Shown: positions 25,681 through 37,840 of the stretch, in pieces
How positions within the stretch are numbered: position 1 is the stretch's first letter
How the letters are laid out: every line of letters starts with the position of its first letter
Position numbers and translations under genes: made by a program
DNA from: Poecilobothrus nobilitatus
Taxonomy: Eukaryota; Arthropoda; Insecta; Diptera; Dolichopodidae
Length of the DNA stretch: 64,000 bases
Assembly: GCA_947095535.1 (NCBI GenBank)
Contig: OX352773.1
Span: 167,102,438-167,166,437, forward strand
Direction of reading: 5' to 3'
Notes under the pieces: generated by a model
The model's input: the letters and a program-made list of their open reading frames with translations, nothing else
What the model was told of the DNA's origin: nothing
Database searches by the model: none

Positions 25681-26170
25681 GTGGTAACAGTAAATGAAGT
25701 TAAATATTTAGGTGTGCATTTTGACAAAATACTCACTTGTTAACCAGTATTTATGAAATGTCAAAGTAGTTATCGTATTAGTAGTTATTACGTATTATAT
25801 ATAGAATTAAGTATATGTCAAAAAGCACATGCAATAAATGAGGTCTTCTGTACGTAGACTTCAATAAGACAAGACGTATTTATTTTAATCATTCTTCAGA
25901 ATATGTAATAGATAGCTTATGGGCTATGGCGAAAAATTCTTCACTAAATCTCAAGTTCAAAATATTATTATATAATTCGATACTATAAAACCAATCTGTA
26001 CTTGCGAGCGCCAATTATGGAAATCAGTTTCAAATAGTAATATAGAAAACATTAAACGAATGAAAGAGTCAAAGATTTTCAGAACCATCACCGAAAATCC
26101 CATGATATTTATGTTAAAAATAACAAAATTCACAAAAATGTAGAAATACATATAGGATTAAAGATGTATT
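25681..26170 (+). pseudogene. Decayed Jockey-like LINE, end of ORF2
   Basis: Two stretches in different frames recall the C-terminal part of non-LTR reverse transcriptase proteins of the Jockey type. At 25681 the reading is VVTVNEVKYLGVHFDKILT, matching the conserved 'VKYLGhxLDxxLTW' block. At about 25989-26115 the reading is KPICTCERQLWKSVSNSNIE, then KRMKESKIFRTITENP, matching the 'P.W.Y..QLWG.A..SNI..IQR.Q.K.LR.I..AP' block. Stops and frameshifts separate them, so it is dead. In the family this protein copies the element's RNA into the genome. No poly-A end was assigned. Confidence 0.6.
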
Positions 26171-26882
26171 TAACAAAATATATAACCAGACTAGTAACCC
26201 ACCAAAATTCCCTTGCTGGAAACTAAAAGTTATCAACAGTGAACAAACTAAAAAAGAAAACTCTAGCAGTACAATAATTTCTATCTAACCAACGGAAAAA
26301 CTGCTACCTTTCAATCTAGTTTTTTAAAATTTGAAATTATATTATTTAAATTATTAAATATTATTTTGGAATAAATCATTTTTTATTTAAAATCCGGTGA
26401 TTTCATATGGGTCGTCACATTTCGATGATTCCCATTACGATAAAACCCCGTTTTTATTTTTAAAGAAAAACAAAAAAAAATTATTTAAAATATGTACATA
26501 CAATATTTTCTATTATATTCAGTCAGTACTAAATAATTACATAGTGTACATACATAATGTACATACATAGTACAAAAGTATACGGCAAATTATAAAATAT
26601 TTAAAACGCATAAGGTAATTATATATTCCGACGATAAAGTGTTAGAATCTAATAAAAACCAAAAACAAAACAAAAGAAAACGAAATCAATATATAATTTT
26701 AACATTCATATGATTTTTTAAACACCTTTTATATTATGTATTTAATTTGTAACAGATATAAATATAATATCATTTTTAAAAACCACAAGTACAATTCACT
26801 ATTTTTTAATTATGCTGCATCTACAATTATGAACGCTCCTATTCGCTTTCTAAATAATCCAGCTGTCAAAGTAACAAAAAAA

Positions 26883-27070
26883 TTTTTTTTTTAGTGCATT
26901 TCTCTGTCACATAAATGTGAATAGGAAATTACACAGCTTTTCTTTTTTAGGCGTGTCTGTAAATGTAAGGGAGAATAAGGTTTGCGGCGTGTGTGGGATT
27001 CGAACCCACACTCCCTCAGTATTTACAGCGTATTTTATACTCTTTTACCCACTAGATCATCGAGGCCCCT
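26883..27070 (-). mobile_element. tRNA-derived SINE, family A, copy 1
   Basis: Read on the minus strand it starts GGGGCCTCGATGATCTAGTGGGT (A-box region), has the B-box GGTTCGAATCC, then a non-tRNA body ending TGTGACAGAGAAATGCACTA plus an A tail. The same family occurs at 31201, 37654, 45827, 52441 and 54094. Confidence 0.75.
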
Positions 27071-30000
27071 AAAAGTAAAATGAAAATGTATTAAATTGTA
27101 TTAAAGTATTTACAAAAATCGCAGTCGTTGAAAAATATTCTTAACTTTTAACTTTTTTATGCTTTCTATACGAATTCAAGTGTCAAATACTTAAATAAAG
27201 TATCAAAATAAAAAATAAAAAGTAGCCATTGATTTTAGTAATTTGATATTTTTTTTATTTTTTTACAATATTTTTCCAATTCAATTTAAAATATTTATTA
27301 ATTTTATTTTCCTTAATTTTTTTCTCTTAAATTGAAATTTCCTTATGGTGAATATCTACTCTTTTGTAGACTGTATAAAAACTGCGTATAAAGAGCGAAA
27401 CCAAAGCGTTAATTCTGGATGCAACATTTTAATTTTCATATTTCATTATTTTATTATCAAAAAAATATTAAATGTCAGTTTTTGGTTTTGTTTCAATTAA
27501 AATAACAATTACAATTCATATTAATATTAAATTACTTCTTATTTATTAGATTACGCATATTCTTAAGGTTTTAAATTTTACATAAAAGTAATATTTTTAA
27601 TACAATATCACGTAATATGTGCGCGCGTACATGAATGTGTTTATTAAACAAAAAAAAAAAAAAGCAAAAAAAAAAACAAAAAAAAGAAAAAACCTCTCTA
27701 TATTCTAAAATTCAATTTACGTATAAAAATTAAGAATGACCCTCATTTTAAATATACCTACCCCGGAAGTTAATAAAACTACTTGAATTTACATGGAACA
27801 TTATTTACATATATAAATAATAATATACACTCGTGTTTTATGTAAGTACTTTCATAAAAATTATTTGCAGCATTAATTTGTATAGTAAAACATTTTCTTA
27901 AAAAAAAAAAAAAAAAACACACGCTTTCAAATAGAATTTTATAATAAAATTAATTTTGTACAAAAGATTTTCAATTGTATTTGAAGATCATCTTTTTTTT
28001 CGCCACTAGATAGTGGCAAAATTAATACATTTTTGTTATATATAAGAAAATTTAGACTCATATACTTCTTATTTAAAAGAGAAGATTTGAAAAGGGGGGT
28101 ATACCGCATTACAATTTATATTATAATTTGTATAATTTTTTTTTTTTAAATAAGAATTGTTTATTATAATAGTGACTGTTTTCAAATGGAATAAAAATAA
28201 ACATTACAGTTACACCAGCAAACTGTAAGTTAAATAAATTACAAGAGGATAAATCTTAAATTTGAATTTCTTTACAAAATTGTTCATTGAATGAAATGAT
28301 GTTACGCTGACAGTTGTCATCATTCGAACACACATTATTTGAAAATAAATCTTTTTATAGAGTAAATAGTAAATTCATACATAGTATATTGTGCGAATAA
28401 TAAATGCAATCACCTATTCTATCATTCTATTTATTGGTGAAATGCATAAAATTGAGCTTTATCACAAATTTCACTTTTTCAAATAATAAAACAACGCTTC
28501 AACTTACAGTTTTTGTTTGAAAAAGTTAAATTTCAGTCAAAGCTCAGCTTTATTTATTCGATGTTTATAAAAAGACTTTAAAAGTGATTTCTTTTAAAAC
28601 TTTAAATATAATTATACAGAGAACATTTATGCATGCATTTTTTTTTTTTATCCTTTACCTAATAAATATAGAGAATTTCCGTAACATTAAATTCCATAAA
28701 AGAAAGCGTTCGAGCGTTCGACGTAAAGCATTATGATCCAAATTGTAAAACATAAGCTTTTTATAAGGAATCAAAATTGCATTCTGACAGTTTGTATACT
28801 GCTTGCGATGTGCGTTTGTTTAAAATGTTTGCATCTAAAATTTTCACAACACTTTTATTTTATCTTTGATTTATCTTTGAAATTTAATAACATCTTTTTT
28901 TTCCTAAACTATTTTTGTTATAGTTTTCACATTTGTGACAAAATTTATGTAGGGTGTCCCAAAGCCTATATTAAATCATTATTAATTTCCCGAAAGCTAT
29001 TTAGATTGCTTAACCTCCATAAAACAATATACAAAATTGTTTAGAGAGAGAATGCAGTACGACCTCTTTCTTTTGGCCATGAGGGCTTTAACATGTCATG
29101 TAATTATGTATAACCAAAGTTTAGCTATATCAATATTACATTCAAACATAAAAAATGAGAATTCATTCTTACCTCATACCTGTAAAGTATTTCTAGTCAT
29201 CCGGAAATAGCTATAGAAAATATCATCAGGGTATTCTTTAATTGTTTTCAAGAAATTCGAAACCTTAGGAATTCTTCTATTTTTTTCGTTCGTCTCTTTT
29301 AAAATAACGAACGCTCTGTGTCATTTCTGTTTTTTTTTTTTTTTATAGCTTTATAGACTTTTCTGACTACGTGGTCGGTTTTCAGTTGTGGTGAAAAGTA
29401 AATCGAACAACGCCTTTATGCTTTCCATTTTCAAAAAATTAATTATTAAATTTTATTAATACATATTACCACTACATATTACATTTTATTATCACAAAAA
29501 TTCATATTATTCTGCCAAATTATCGCAAAAGACGTCAAAATTATTATAAAAAACAAGGTTTACTGTAATCGGCGAAATATTTGATCCAAATTGTACAATA
29601 AATGCATTTACATTGTATGTATTTAGACGCAAAAAATCTGTTTTACAATGCATTAAAAAGCTCTATGTGTGTTTGTAGAGATACAAACGCTTTTTTTTAT
29701 GCAATTTAAATGTTACGGTTTATTTTAAATTTCATAATACACCTTGTATAATTTTATAATATACGATCGTAAAATTCATAATACCTTGCAAAATAATTTA
29801 AATTTGATTCGAGTGTAAAAAAAAATCTTTAAAATGAAAAAAAAAAAATTTTTTTTAAACAATCTTACAACTACAGATGAAAACCAAAAAAAAAAAAAAC
29901 GTCTCATAAACTTGACCATGATAAATTTTTTTGTATTTTTTTTTATTTTTATAATATTTTCGTTTTTTTTGTTTTTGTTTTTTTTTTTAAAGTGATAGAA

Positions 30001-30251
30001 TTGCAGTGGTTTTCTATTGCAGTTTACATACAAAAGCTTTCAGATATAAATTTGAATTCGTAACGAAAGTATCTTTTTTATGTAGGTTATTACTTTTTAT
30101 CTTTACACCTATAATAGAGATATTTAAATATTATTTAGTTATTTAATTTTTATTTTTTAAATAAAGTAACAAAAAAAAAAAAAAATTTAAAAGAGTGAAC
30201 AGAAAGTGATTTATAATTTTTAATTTTTTTAATAAATTTATCTCAGAAAAT

Positions 30252-30573
30252 ATGATTAATTTAAATGAATTAGATATTGATTATGAAAAAAATATACATT
30301 TAAAAGATTTAGATTCAGAAGAATTTGATTTAAAAATTCATAATAATAAAAAAGATAATTATGATAGAAAAATTTCCTCCTTTGAAACAATCATCAATTC
30401 AGATAATTATAATTTAATTGAACGTGCTGAAATTATTCAATATTATATTGCTGGAGGAATTGGTATTATTGGAATAATAATATTATTATTATTATATTTT
30501 TGTTTAAAAAAAGATAAAAACATAAGACAAAAAATTATTAAATCTATTGATCAAGAGCTTAAAACAATTTCAG
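30252..30573 (+). CDS. V4: first coding exon, single-pass membrane protein
   Basis: Unrecognised family. There are 107 codons plus one base, from ATG (MINLNELDIDYEKNIH) to donor gtatgt at 30574, phase 1 in Gly. The N side is acidic with regular Leu/Ile (LKDLDSEEFDLKI). One membrane segment spans residues 65-84 (from YIAGGIGIIG to LLLYFC) with small-residue GxxG spacing that could favour helix packing. A longer cytoplasmic-type tail follows (LKKDKNIRQK, then SIDQELKTIS). The frame stops about 42 bases past the donor. As in V3, the exon ends in ATTTCAG directly against the donor. A T-rich acceptor at 31111 opens a phase-1 frame and is a rival to the distant shared exon for this unit. Confidence 0.68.
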
Positions 30574-31200
30574 GTATGTTTCAAATTTTAAGAAAATTTT
30601 ATATAATAAAATTGTGATATTTTTTGTTTGTATAAAAAAAATTCCTTAAAAAATTTTCCTTTAAAAATTCCTTAAAAAGTTTGCATACTCTATTTACATT
30701 CTACACCTGCAGTAGGTGTAAAAATTTATAAAATAAATTTTGAATAAAATAAAAAATTTTACGAAAAATATTTTTTGGAAACCTTATAAAAAATTTTGCT
30801 TTTTTTTTTTTTTTTTATTCTCTCTGTTTTACTTCCTGATGCAATAAATCTTAAACATTTTTAGAAATTTTTTGTTTTATTTAATTGTTTTTACGAATGC
30901 ATATGTTACAATTTTTGTGAAAATTGCAAAAACAACAACAAATGTTGCAAAAAGCAAAAAAAAACATTGCGGAAAATACACATGTTTATGCTTTATTGAG
31001 AGAAAAAAAATTGGCATTCTTTTAGTAAACTTTTTAATGTAATCGGATTTGCAGCACCAGTCTGTAATCTGTATATTATTTTTTTTTTTTTTTCATTTTT
31101 TTATTTTCAGTTTTAATGTTTTATTCGTTATTGACAAAAAAAAAAAAAAAATTTAAACTTAGAGGGTTGTCCCCTTGACTTTTTAGAATAATAATAAGAT

Positions 31201-31389
31201 TTTTTTTTTAATGCATTTCTCTGCCATATAAATGTGGACAGAAAATTACACAGCCTTTCCTGTACAGGCGTGGCTGTAAGTGTCGTAAGGGAAATAACTC
31301 TTACGACGTGTGTGGGATTCGAACCCACAGTCCCTCGATGTTTACAGCGTATTTTATACGCTTTTAACCACTAGGCCACCGAGACCCCC
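31201..31389 (-). mobile_element. tRNA-derived SINE, family A, copy 2
   Basis: The minus strand reads GGGGGTCTCGGTGGCCTAGT, then the A-box/B-box pair with GGTTCGAATCCCACAC, the body GTCGTAAGAG..TTACGACACTTACAGCC, and a tail ending GAGAAATGCATTAAAAAA. It is close to full length. The open frame on its minus strand is SINE-derived. Confidence 0.78.
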
Positions 31390-31645
31390 ATAATAAAGAT
31401 ATACAAATAAAAATACTTTAAAATTATATCTAAAAAAAAGTTTAGAATTTATAAATTCTGATTGTGGAATCTGGCATATGAAATATTTAAGAATACCCTC
31501 CAATTCTCAAATGAATTTAATATTGATGTTTTATCATATTTTTCGAAGAAATCTTTTCAGTTCCGAAGAAGCTAGATAAAACAAAAAAATATACCGAATT
31601 TTATTCACATACGTATATATGATATATCTTAATATATTATTAGAG

Positions 31646-33013
31646 GGGCTCAGAACCATAGTGGCCTATCCAACATGAACAAAACATTTTTTTTTTGTTT
31701 TGATCGGTCGTATAGCTTCTCTAGAATCAATAATAAAAATTTCCATTTTTAGAAATAGGTTTTTCCTACTTAATTATCAAAAAAATTGTTTTGGCACAAA
31801 TTTCTTTAGTTATTTTTTGGCAAAGCCGAGTGGCCTAACCCACAATATTACTCCATTCAAGTCGTTTAGGCCACTTTGCTTTTAATAAAATTTGAAGAAA
31901 TGTATGAAGTAGTGCATTATATTTTAATAATTATATTATTAATTGGTGATCAAATCAAATAATTAATATTTACTTTGCTTTTTGTTTTTTTTTTTCTTAT
32001 AATCTAAATTCATTATAAAAATAACAAAAATCAAAGTGGTCATTTGAATAATATATGATTATATTGTAAGAAATAAATAAATTTTTTTTAGCAGAGACGA
32101 GTCAATAGTATTAAATTGCTAGTTAAAAAAAATGGAATACACAACTGTTCAAAGACAGTTTGCTGTAGAGGAATATTTAATAGGTGGAAATTTCGAATTA
32201 GTTAAAATAAAATAAAATTAAAATAAAAAAAAATTAATTTAGTTCTCTTATAATAAAATAAATTAATATTTTTTGTTACCCTCTTATTATATTTTATGTA
32301 CGACTCTGTTTTTAATGGTTTTTTTTTGTTTTGTTTTGAAATTAAAGGCTTTGATCAAAGAAAAAAACTTACTGTTCAAAATATTTTTTAAATATTCATC
32401 ACAAGAAAATTTTTCAATTTTGAATGTTTAGAAAAGATTATTGTGCACACCTGACTATGTAACTGAAATAATTACTAGCTTACCCCAATGGTAGAAAAAT
32501 TTCAACTGAAAAGAAGAAAGATTTGATAGATTTAGTTGATTTTATATCACCATACATCAACACCAACCTTTTTATGTACATCTTCAAGCTCAACGTATGA
32601 TTGAAGATTTTATTTTTACAGATTCCGAAGAAGAAGATTACAAAAATAGACATTTTATTAGATTAGACAAAATAAACAAAAAAATATATTGTTGTTTGTA
32701 CATTTGTCAATTTGTAACATAAAATTAAAAAAAATACATAATTTTCTTTCTTTAGTTTTTTTTAATTTTTTTTTTTTAATTAATGCCAAAGTAAAAGGCC
32801 TAACCAACAAAAAACGGCTTATTTTTAAAGTTAGAGTGAAATAGCAATAAGTCAGCTAAAGAACTTAAAAAACTAAGTACAATAAGCTTTTACTTTTACT
32901 CAATATCGCAACAATAAAGGTTTAACTGGCATTTGAAAATTTCTCTTTTTTTAAAATGCATTTTCTGGTAAATAATGTTGATGTTGTTTAGGCCACTATG
33001 GTTCTGAGTCCCT
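31646..33013 (+). mobile_element. DNA transposon remnant with GGCTCAGAACCATAGTGGCC ends
   Basis: The outer ends are a near-perfect inverted repeat: GGGGCTCAGAACCATAGTGG at 31646 and CCACTATGGTTCTGAGTCCC at 32993. The word GTGGCCTAA/TTAGGCCAC recurs inside (31830, 31868). At 32479-32590 one frame reads AYPNGRKISTEKKKDLIDLV then DFISP, which looks like a decayed protein segment: 'GR.is..KkkDL..ll.fI.p' strings recur in insect transposon proteins. A TA flanks each end, which would suit Tc1/mariner-type insertion, but the class is not certain. Confidence 0.55.
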
Positions 33014-33332
33014 ATGGTGTTGAATCTAAAATTCACTTATTTGTTTCCCAAAAAGGTTTTTTTTTTTTAAATTAAAGGAAATTCAAAATCTCCAGATTTA
33101 TTAACATTTTTGCGGTTGTTTTTTTTTTTTTTTTTGCGAATTCGATATTTACAATATTTAAGTATGTATAAATATAGGTATTTAAATAGTATAAACTATA
33201 TATAGATATAAAATCTAAAAATAAAAATAATAAAACTGAAATAAGTATTGTAAATATTGAAAAAGTTTGATTTAAATACTGTTAATATTGTAAATTTATA
33301 CAATTTTTATTAAAGAATTTTATCGACATTTT

Positions 33333-34150
33333 AACACATTTTTAGGACATTTCTCAAAAGAGAAAATTGAAAAATTTATTTATTAGTAGTTTTACTCTGT
33401 TGGTACGTCCGTTTGTCTGTTTACAACATTAAAGCTATAGAGCAAAAGAAATATTAACCATGGACGGGTTTTAAAAAAGAAAACTCTTTTTTTTTTATAG
33501 ACTTACAGCCTCTCAAAATTGAGAAAAATGTTTTTTTTAAATATTCATATCTCAAGTTCTACTTAATATTTTTTTTCAATCTAAAGGCGTCAAACAACCA
33601 AATTTTTTTGTGAATTAACATCAAAACAATACAATGTTATACAACTTATTACCGTTATGTGAAAATAAAATTTTGCTTCCTTAATATTTTCGGAAAGTTT
33701 TTAATTTTGAAGTTTCAAAATTTTGTGAGAAGGGTTGAGATGGGTTGAGAGAAGAAACTGCAGCTCCTTAAACTTTGAAAAAGTCCTATTTTTAAATGCG
33801 TAAATCGCTCATATTCTGTTTAACATTTTTTCAATCTGAAAATGCCATCATTCCTCAGAATTTTTTTTAACTTTGTAAATAAATATCAAAATTATACAAT
33901 TTATGAAAATTTAGTAGTTAAAAATATACCGTCATGTGAAAACCAAATTTTGCATGATTTTTCTACTTTCATAACTCTAACACGCTTTTAGATAGTAACT
34001 TGGAATTTTCAGGTTATAAAGAACTTTTAGAATTAGTATAAGTTTCCTCATGAATTTTTTTTGGATCAGCCCCTGTTTATGAACTATTAGGGCTCGAAAA
34101 TTGAAAATTTGTGTTTATTAAAAACCATTGGTTTACATTCTGCCTTGTTT
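33333..34150 (+). repeat. Dispersed repeat R1, copy 3
   Basis: It begins AACACATTTTTAGGACATTTC, has the CTGTTGGTACGTCCGTTTGTCTG remnant of the CCGT tract and internal ACCGTCATGTGAAAACCAAATTTTGC, and ends AAACCATTGGTTTACATTCTGCC. It is shorter than the 16655 copy because it lacks the second internal unit. Confidence 0.6.
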
Positions 34151-35009
34151 TTAGTATTTTAGATACATTTGTATACATAATCCTTTTGATTACAATGTTT
34201 TCAGTTATTTGAAATCTTATAGCTTTGAATTTAACTTATATAAATATATAATAATGTTACCCTCATAATATTATATCTTTAATAAAAGTTTTAATGTTAA
34301 ATATTGATTTTTTTGTTTTTTGCTTTATTAAAAAATTTCTAGTTAACATTTAACAAAAATTTTTGCGTTATACAACGATTTTTTAAATGCTCGTAAATAT
34401 TTTAACGCTTGTTTTATATGGCCATCAAGGAGGTATTTTGAAAGGTAGTTTTATCGAGGAGTAGAAAAAAATAACTATTTCGTTTTCTTTTTCCTTTATT
34501 TTTTCACTGAGTTTTTTCATGAAACAACTAGTTAACAGCGATTCCCTAGCTATTTAAAAACTTTAAAGGTATTTTTTAATAGAAATTATATATATATAAT
34601 TATGTTGATATAATATATACTTACCTACTCTAATTTTTTCAATTTAAATAATAATTTTGATAATTAGTCTGTTTTTTTTGACTATAATTGTAAACTTTAA
34701 TTAAAATAACGGTTCTTTCTAAATGTTGAAATATAGACAATTCTCTAGCTCTAATATAGACAATTTTTTTTATATTGAATATAAACAACCTACCTTTAAA
34801 CATACACATAATAAAAATATATCGTTAAAACTTTTGTAATAGTATTTTTTTTTTTTTCAATAAACCTTTTACTTAATAAAAAGTCCTTTTACATTACACA
34901 CAAATTCTCTCGCAAGTCCTTTTTTGGAAATTAATAGAAAAGCTTTTTTTTTCATTTTTTATTTAAATCTCTCTTTGTTTTTATCAGTATCTTAAGTAAT
35001 CTGTTAAAT

Positions 35010-35018
35010 TCAGTTGAA
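35010..35018 (+). promoter_or_regulatory. Possible initiator TCAGTTGAA upstream of V5
   Basis: The arthropod initiator consensus is TCAGT. The same TCAGTTGAA lies 188 bp before the V5 ATG, 187 bp before V8 (39569-39577) and 138 bp before V11 (52852-52860). V9 has TTAGTTGAA at 189 bp (44077-44085). V5 and V8 share it by recent duplication, but V11 is diverged, so its retention is more telling. Suggestive only. Confidence 0.35.
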
Positions 35019-35197
35019 TTGTTCATAAAAGGAGAGAAGAACGATTTTTTGAAAAATATAAGCGTTATTTTTTTATATATATATTAATAATTTTAGTTTT
35101 TTTGTGTGTAATTTTCATTAAAAATTAAAATTTTTATTTTTTAATAAATTTTCACAATAATTCAACAAAGGAAAAAAAAAAGGATAAAGTTAAAAAT

Positions 35198-35699
35198 ATG
35201 CATAATTCACATCATATTTTTAAAATTGTAATGGATTCATTGTCTGAGAATGAAAAATTACAAATTCTTAAAAATTATGAAAAAAATAATTCAAAACCAT
35301 CGCCCTCGCCAATATATTATCGTTATGATATGAAATTTAAAAATTATACAACGGATAATAATAAAAATTATTATGATAGTGAAACTTATATTCCTGATGA
35401 TAATATAAATGTTCAAGCAAGACGTGGTGGCGGTGGTGGTGGTCGTTCAAGTGGACGTTCAAGTGGACGTTCAAGTAGTCATATTGCAAGTGGTATTCGT
35501 TTGGGAAGTTCTGTATCACGAATTTTTGGATCTAGTTCTACTAACAGTTATAGTAGTGATTCAAATGTTACAGCTTTTACTTATATATTAGGTTTTATTA
35601 TATTTTGTCTAATTCTTTATGGTATATATAAATGTATTTCACAAGCTGAAAAAAATGAAAATCCTGACGAAGAAGAACCAATGAATCTATGTGAACCAC
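35198..35699 (+). CDS. V5: first exon, Gly/Arg-rich single-pass membrane protein
   Basis: Unrecognised family. There are 167 codons plus one base from ATG (MHNSHHIF). The second Met begins MDSLSENEKLQIL, shared with V8 and V9. A Tyr/Asn stretch (YRYDMKFKNYT) is shared with V7, V9 and V10. Residues 73-93 form a basic low-complexity region (QARRGGGGGGR, then SSGR repeats) and a Ser-rich spacer follows. The membrane segment spans about 126-144 (YILGFIIFCLILYGIYKC). The tail is acidic (NPDEEEP) with a Cys (NLCEP), unlike the basic tails of V1-V4. Donor gtatgt at 35700 is phase 1; here the split codon would be Arg (C|GT). It heads block 1 of the duplication, and its copy V8 is broken. Small open frames inside on other strands are shadows. 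Confidence 0.75.
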
Positions 35700-36448
35700 G
35701 TATGTATTAAATATATTTTATTTTTATAAGTGTATTAAATAAATTTAATTAAATAAATTCATTATTTTAAAATAAAAACAAAAAAAAACCAACCAATTTC
35801 TTATAACAATAAAATTCTCATTTTTTTTTTTATTAAAATAAAAAAAAAAATTTGGTTGAAATCATTTCTTTATATGTCCAGTTTTTGTAATAATTCCAAA
35901 GAAAAATTACATCACGCAAAATTAAAATACAAACAAAAATAATTAAAAATTAAAGCTTACAATTTGTACAAATATATATACATAGTATAATTTATAATAA
36001 CAAAATCATTCTATTGTAAAAAAAAAAAAACAAAAACTATATATTTTATATTCTAACATAATGAACATAAAAATGACGTGCAAAGATTTATAAAGAAGGA
36101 CAACAAAGGAAAATAAAACTAAAGCAGTAAATTATACTGGGAGTTTCTAAAATTTTGAAAATAATTCAATTTATTATAAAGTCTAATTAGGGCTTTTTAA
36201 AATCTCATCACTTTATCTGTATTTTAGGCTTCTGACGAAGGAATTAAAATTTTATAAGATTTTCATTTCACACAATGGTTAATAAGCTTAAAAAATGTTG
36301 TGCTGTTTGATGTGTTTCCAGATTGAAAATATATTTAGCAAATCTAAAGATATTTAAACTTTAGAACGTAGGGCGTTTTCAAACATTCATGGTTGTTATT
36401 AGAATTCTATTTCTAATAGAATTCTAATAATATTCATGGTTGTTTTCT

Positions 36449-36473
36449 GATCCTACATGCCCAAGTGAAACTG
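36449..36473 (+). pseudogene. V6: 25-bp remnant of a V9-like exon with its donor
   Basis: The bases TCCTACATGCCCAAGTGAAACTG up to donor gtacgt at 36474 are the last codons of a V9-like exon (PTCPSETG). The downstream 2 kb match the V9 downstream region nearly base for base. Everything upstream in the exon (ectodomain and membrane segment) is gone; the breakpoint sits beside a small repeat, ATTCATGGTTGTT (36387 and 36433). It cannot encode a protein alone. It proves that block 1 once had a V9 counterpart. Confidence 0.8.
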
Positions 36474-37653
36474 GTACGTTATTTATTTTTTATTTTTTTT
36501 TTTTTCCTTTTAATAATTTCTATTTACAATGTGTATAAAAAGTAGTGATAAATGTGAAAATATTTTTAGAAATGGTGATTTACATATACATGATGATTAA
36601 CATTTATCCGTTTATGTAATACACTTACGTCAGAAAAATATTTAAGACTAGTTTTTGTAAATTCTAACAAAAAAATATATTCAATTAAATATTGCATTTA
36701 TCTGTCCGTTTGGCTATCAGAACGATAACTCAAAAACCAACAAAATCTAGTCATGTAATTGATTCAAAATATTTTTGAAACAAATCCTATTCTTTTTGGT
36801 AAATGTGAAACCACACCTTGGAGTATAGGTGGTTTTACAAATATATAGATCACCAGTTTACATATCTTAAATATACTGATAAGAAGGTTACAAATTAAAA
36901 TGGGCAAGTTATGTAACGGGACAAGACTTTTACAAAATTTTCAATTATTAGGATCATATTTTCGAATAGATTCCATACAAATTTTTGATCCGATTTATAG
37001 TTATCTATCTTTATTATCTTCAGAACTTATGGCTTAGTTAGGTTACGAAATTGAAATTGTATAAGAAGATAAGTAATGCAATAGGGCAAGTACATTAGAA
37101 AGTATTTGTAATTGATTGCAACAAGGCTTGGTATAGCTGTCATACAAATTTTTTGATCCAAATTGAATATCTTTAATGCTAACAATGTAAAAAATTCCAA
37201 CTTCTTCAAAAATTATTAAGAAACAGTCAATAAATTGCAAAAAAAATAGTGAGTTGCAACAATTATTAAGTTTGATTTTTTAAAATGATGGAATAGATGG
37301 ACAATATATTTTATAAATGACGCACAATAGATTTTTAAACTTCGATTTTTTTAAAGTATTTCTGCAGTGTGTTCTGCAGTGTGTTAGTTCAAAGAAAAAA
37401 ATGGTCAAAAATCTCGCGCTTCGCTTAATTTATAATGCAGCACTTGTTCTATACATTAAGTTACTAGATGAAGTTTTTGTCCCTCTTTATTATGATATTT
37501 TAATACAAAATTACAATAAATGAATTAACAATAAATGAATTGAATTATCGTATTATAATAGGTATCAGTTTATTCTTATATTGTAATCTGAGCTATATGG
37601 TCTGTCAAAATTTAGAAAAATAAAATCTATATTTATATAATATTTGAATAGCA

Positions 37654-37840
37654 GGGGCTTCGGTGGCCTAGTGGGTAAGAGCGTATAAAATACGCTGTAC
37701 ACACCAAGGGATTGTGGTTTCGAATCCCACACGTTATTCCCCCTTATGACATTTACAGCCACTTACAGGTTATATTGTCAAAGGCTGTGTAATTTCCTGA
37801 GCACATTTATGTGGCAAAGAAATGTTTTTAAAAAAAAAAC
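37654..37840 (+). mobile_element. tRNA-derived SINE, family A, copy 3
   Basis: It has GGCTTCGGTGGCCTAGTGGG, a B-box GTTTCGAATCCCACAC with one change, a body and an A tail. It sits at the same place as copy 4 (45827) within the segmental duplication, with matching flanks, so the insertion predates the duplication. Confidence 0.75.

Larger units (their letters stand above)
14857..30251. other. 15-kb gene-poor interval V3-V4
   Basis: No family exon was found in the longest gap of the array. It holds an interspersed (CCGT)n-bearing repeat (16655-17955, with a diverged copy at 22779-23470), two MITEs (18170-18966 and 19863-20577), a decayed LINE (25681-26170), a SINE (26883-27070) and microsatellites. 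Open frames of 60-100 codons here (for example 28733-29044, which has a hydrophobic stretch) lack the donor and family pattern and are not called. Confidence 0.5.
30574..35197. other. Non-coding interval V4-V5
   Basis: It holds a possible acceptor at 31111, a SINE (31201-31389), a 1.37-kb inverted-repeat transposon remnant (31646-33013), an R1 repeat (33333-34150) and T-rich DNA. The 34938-35197 part is the promoter-side start of the duplicated block. No other exon was recognised. Confidence 0.5.

Noticed and set aside
27001..27060. Functional tRNA gene suggested by GGTTCGAATCC and GGCCTAGTGGGTA
   Set aside because: The same sequence recurs six times with a common non-tRNA 3' body and A tail, so it is a SINE; the acceptor stem does not pair well.
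28733..29044. 103-codon ATG frame with a possible membrane segment (CILTVCILLAMCVCLKCL)
   Set aside because: No phase-1 donor, no polar-anchor-basic layout, and composition like surrounding DNA. It also runs through a GGTGTCCCAAAG string reminiscent of transposon ends.
36220..36290. Acceptor TCTGTATTTTAG at 36232 as a second exon for V5
   Set aside because: Phase-1 entry gives GF and then TGA at once.
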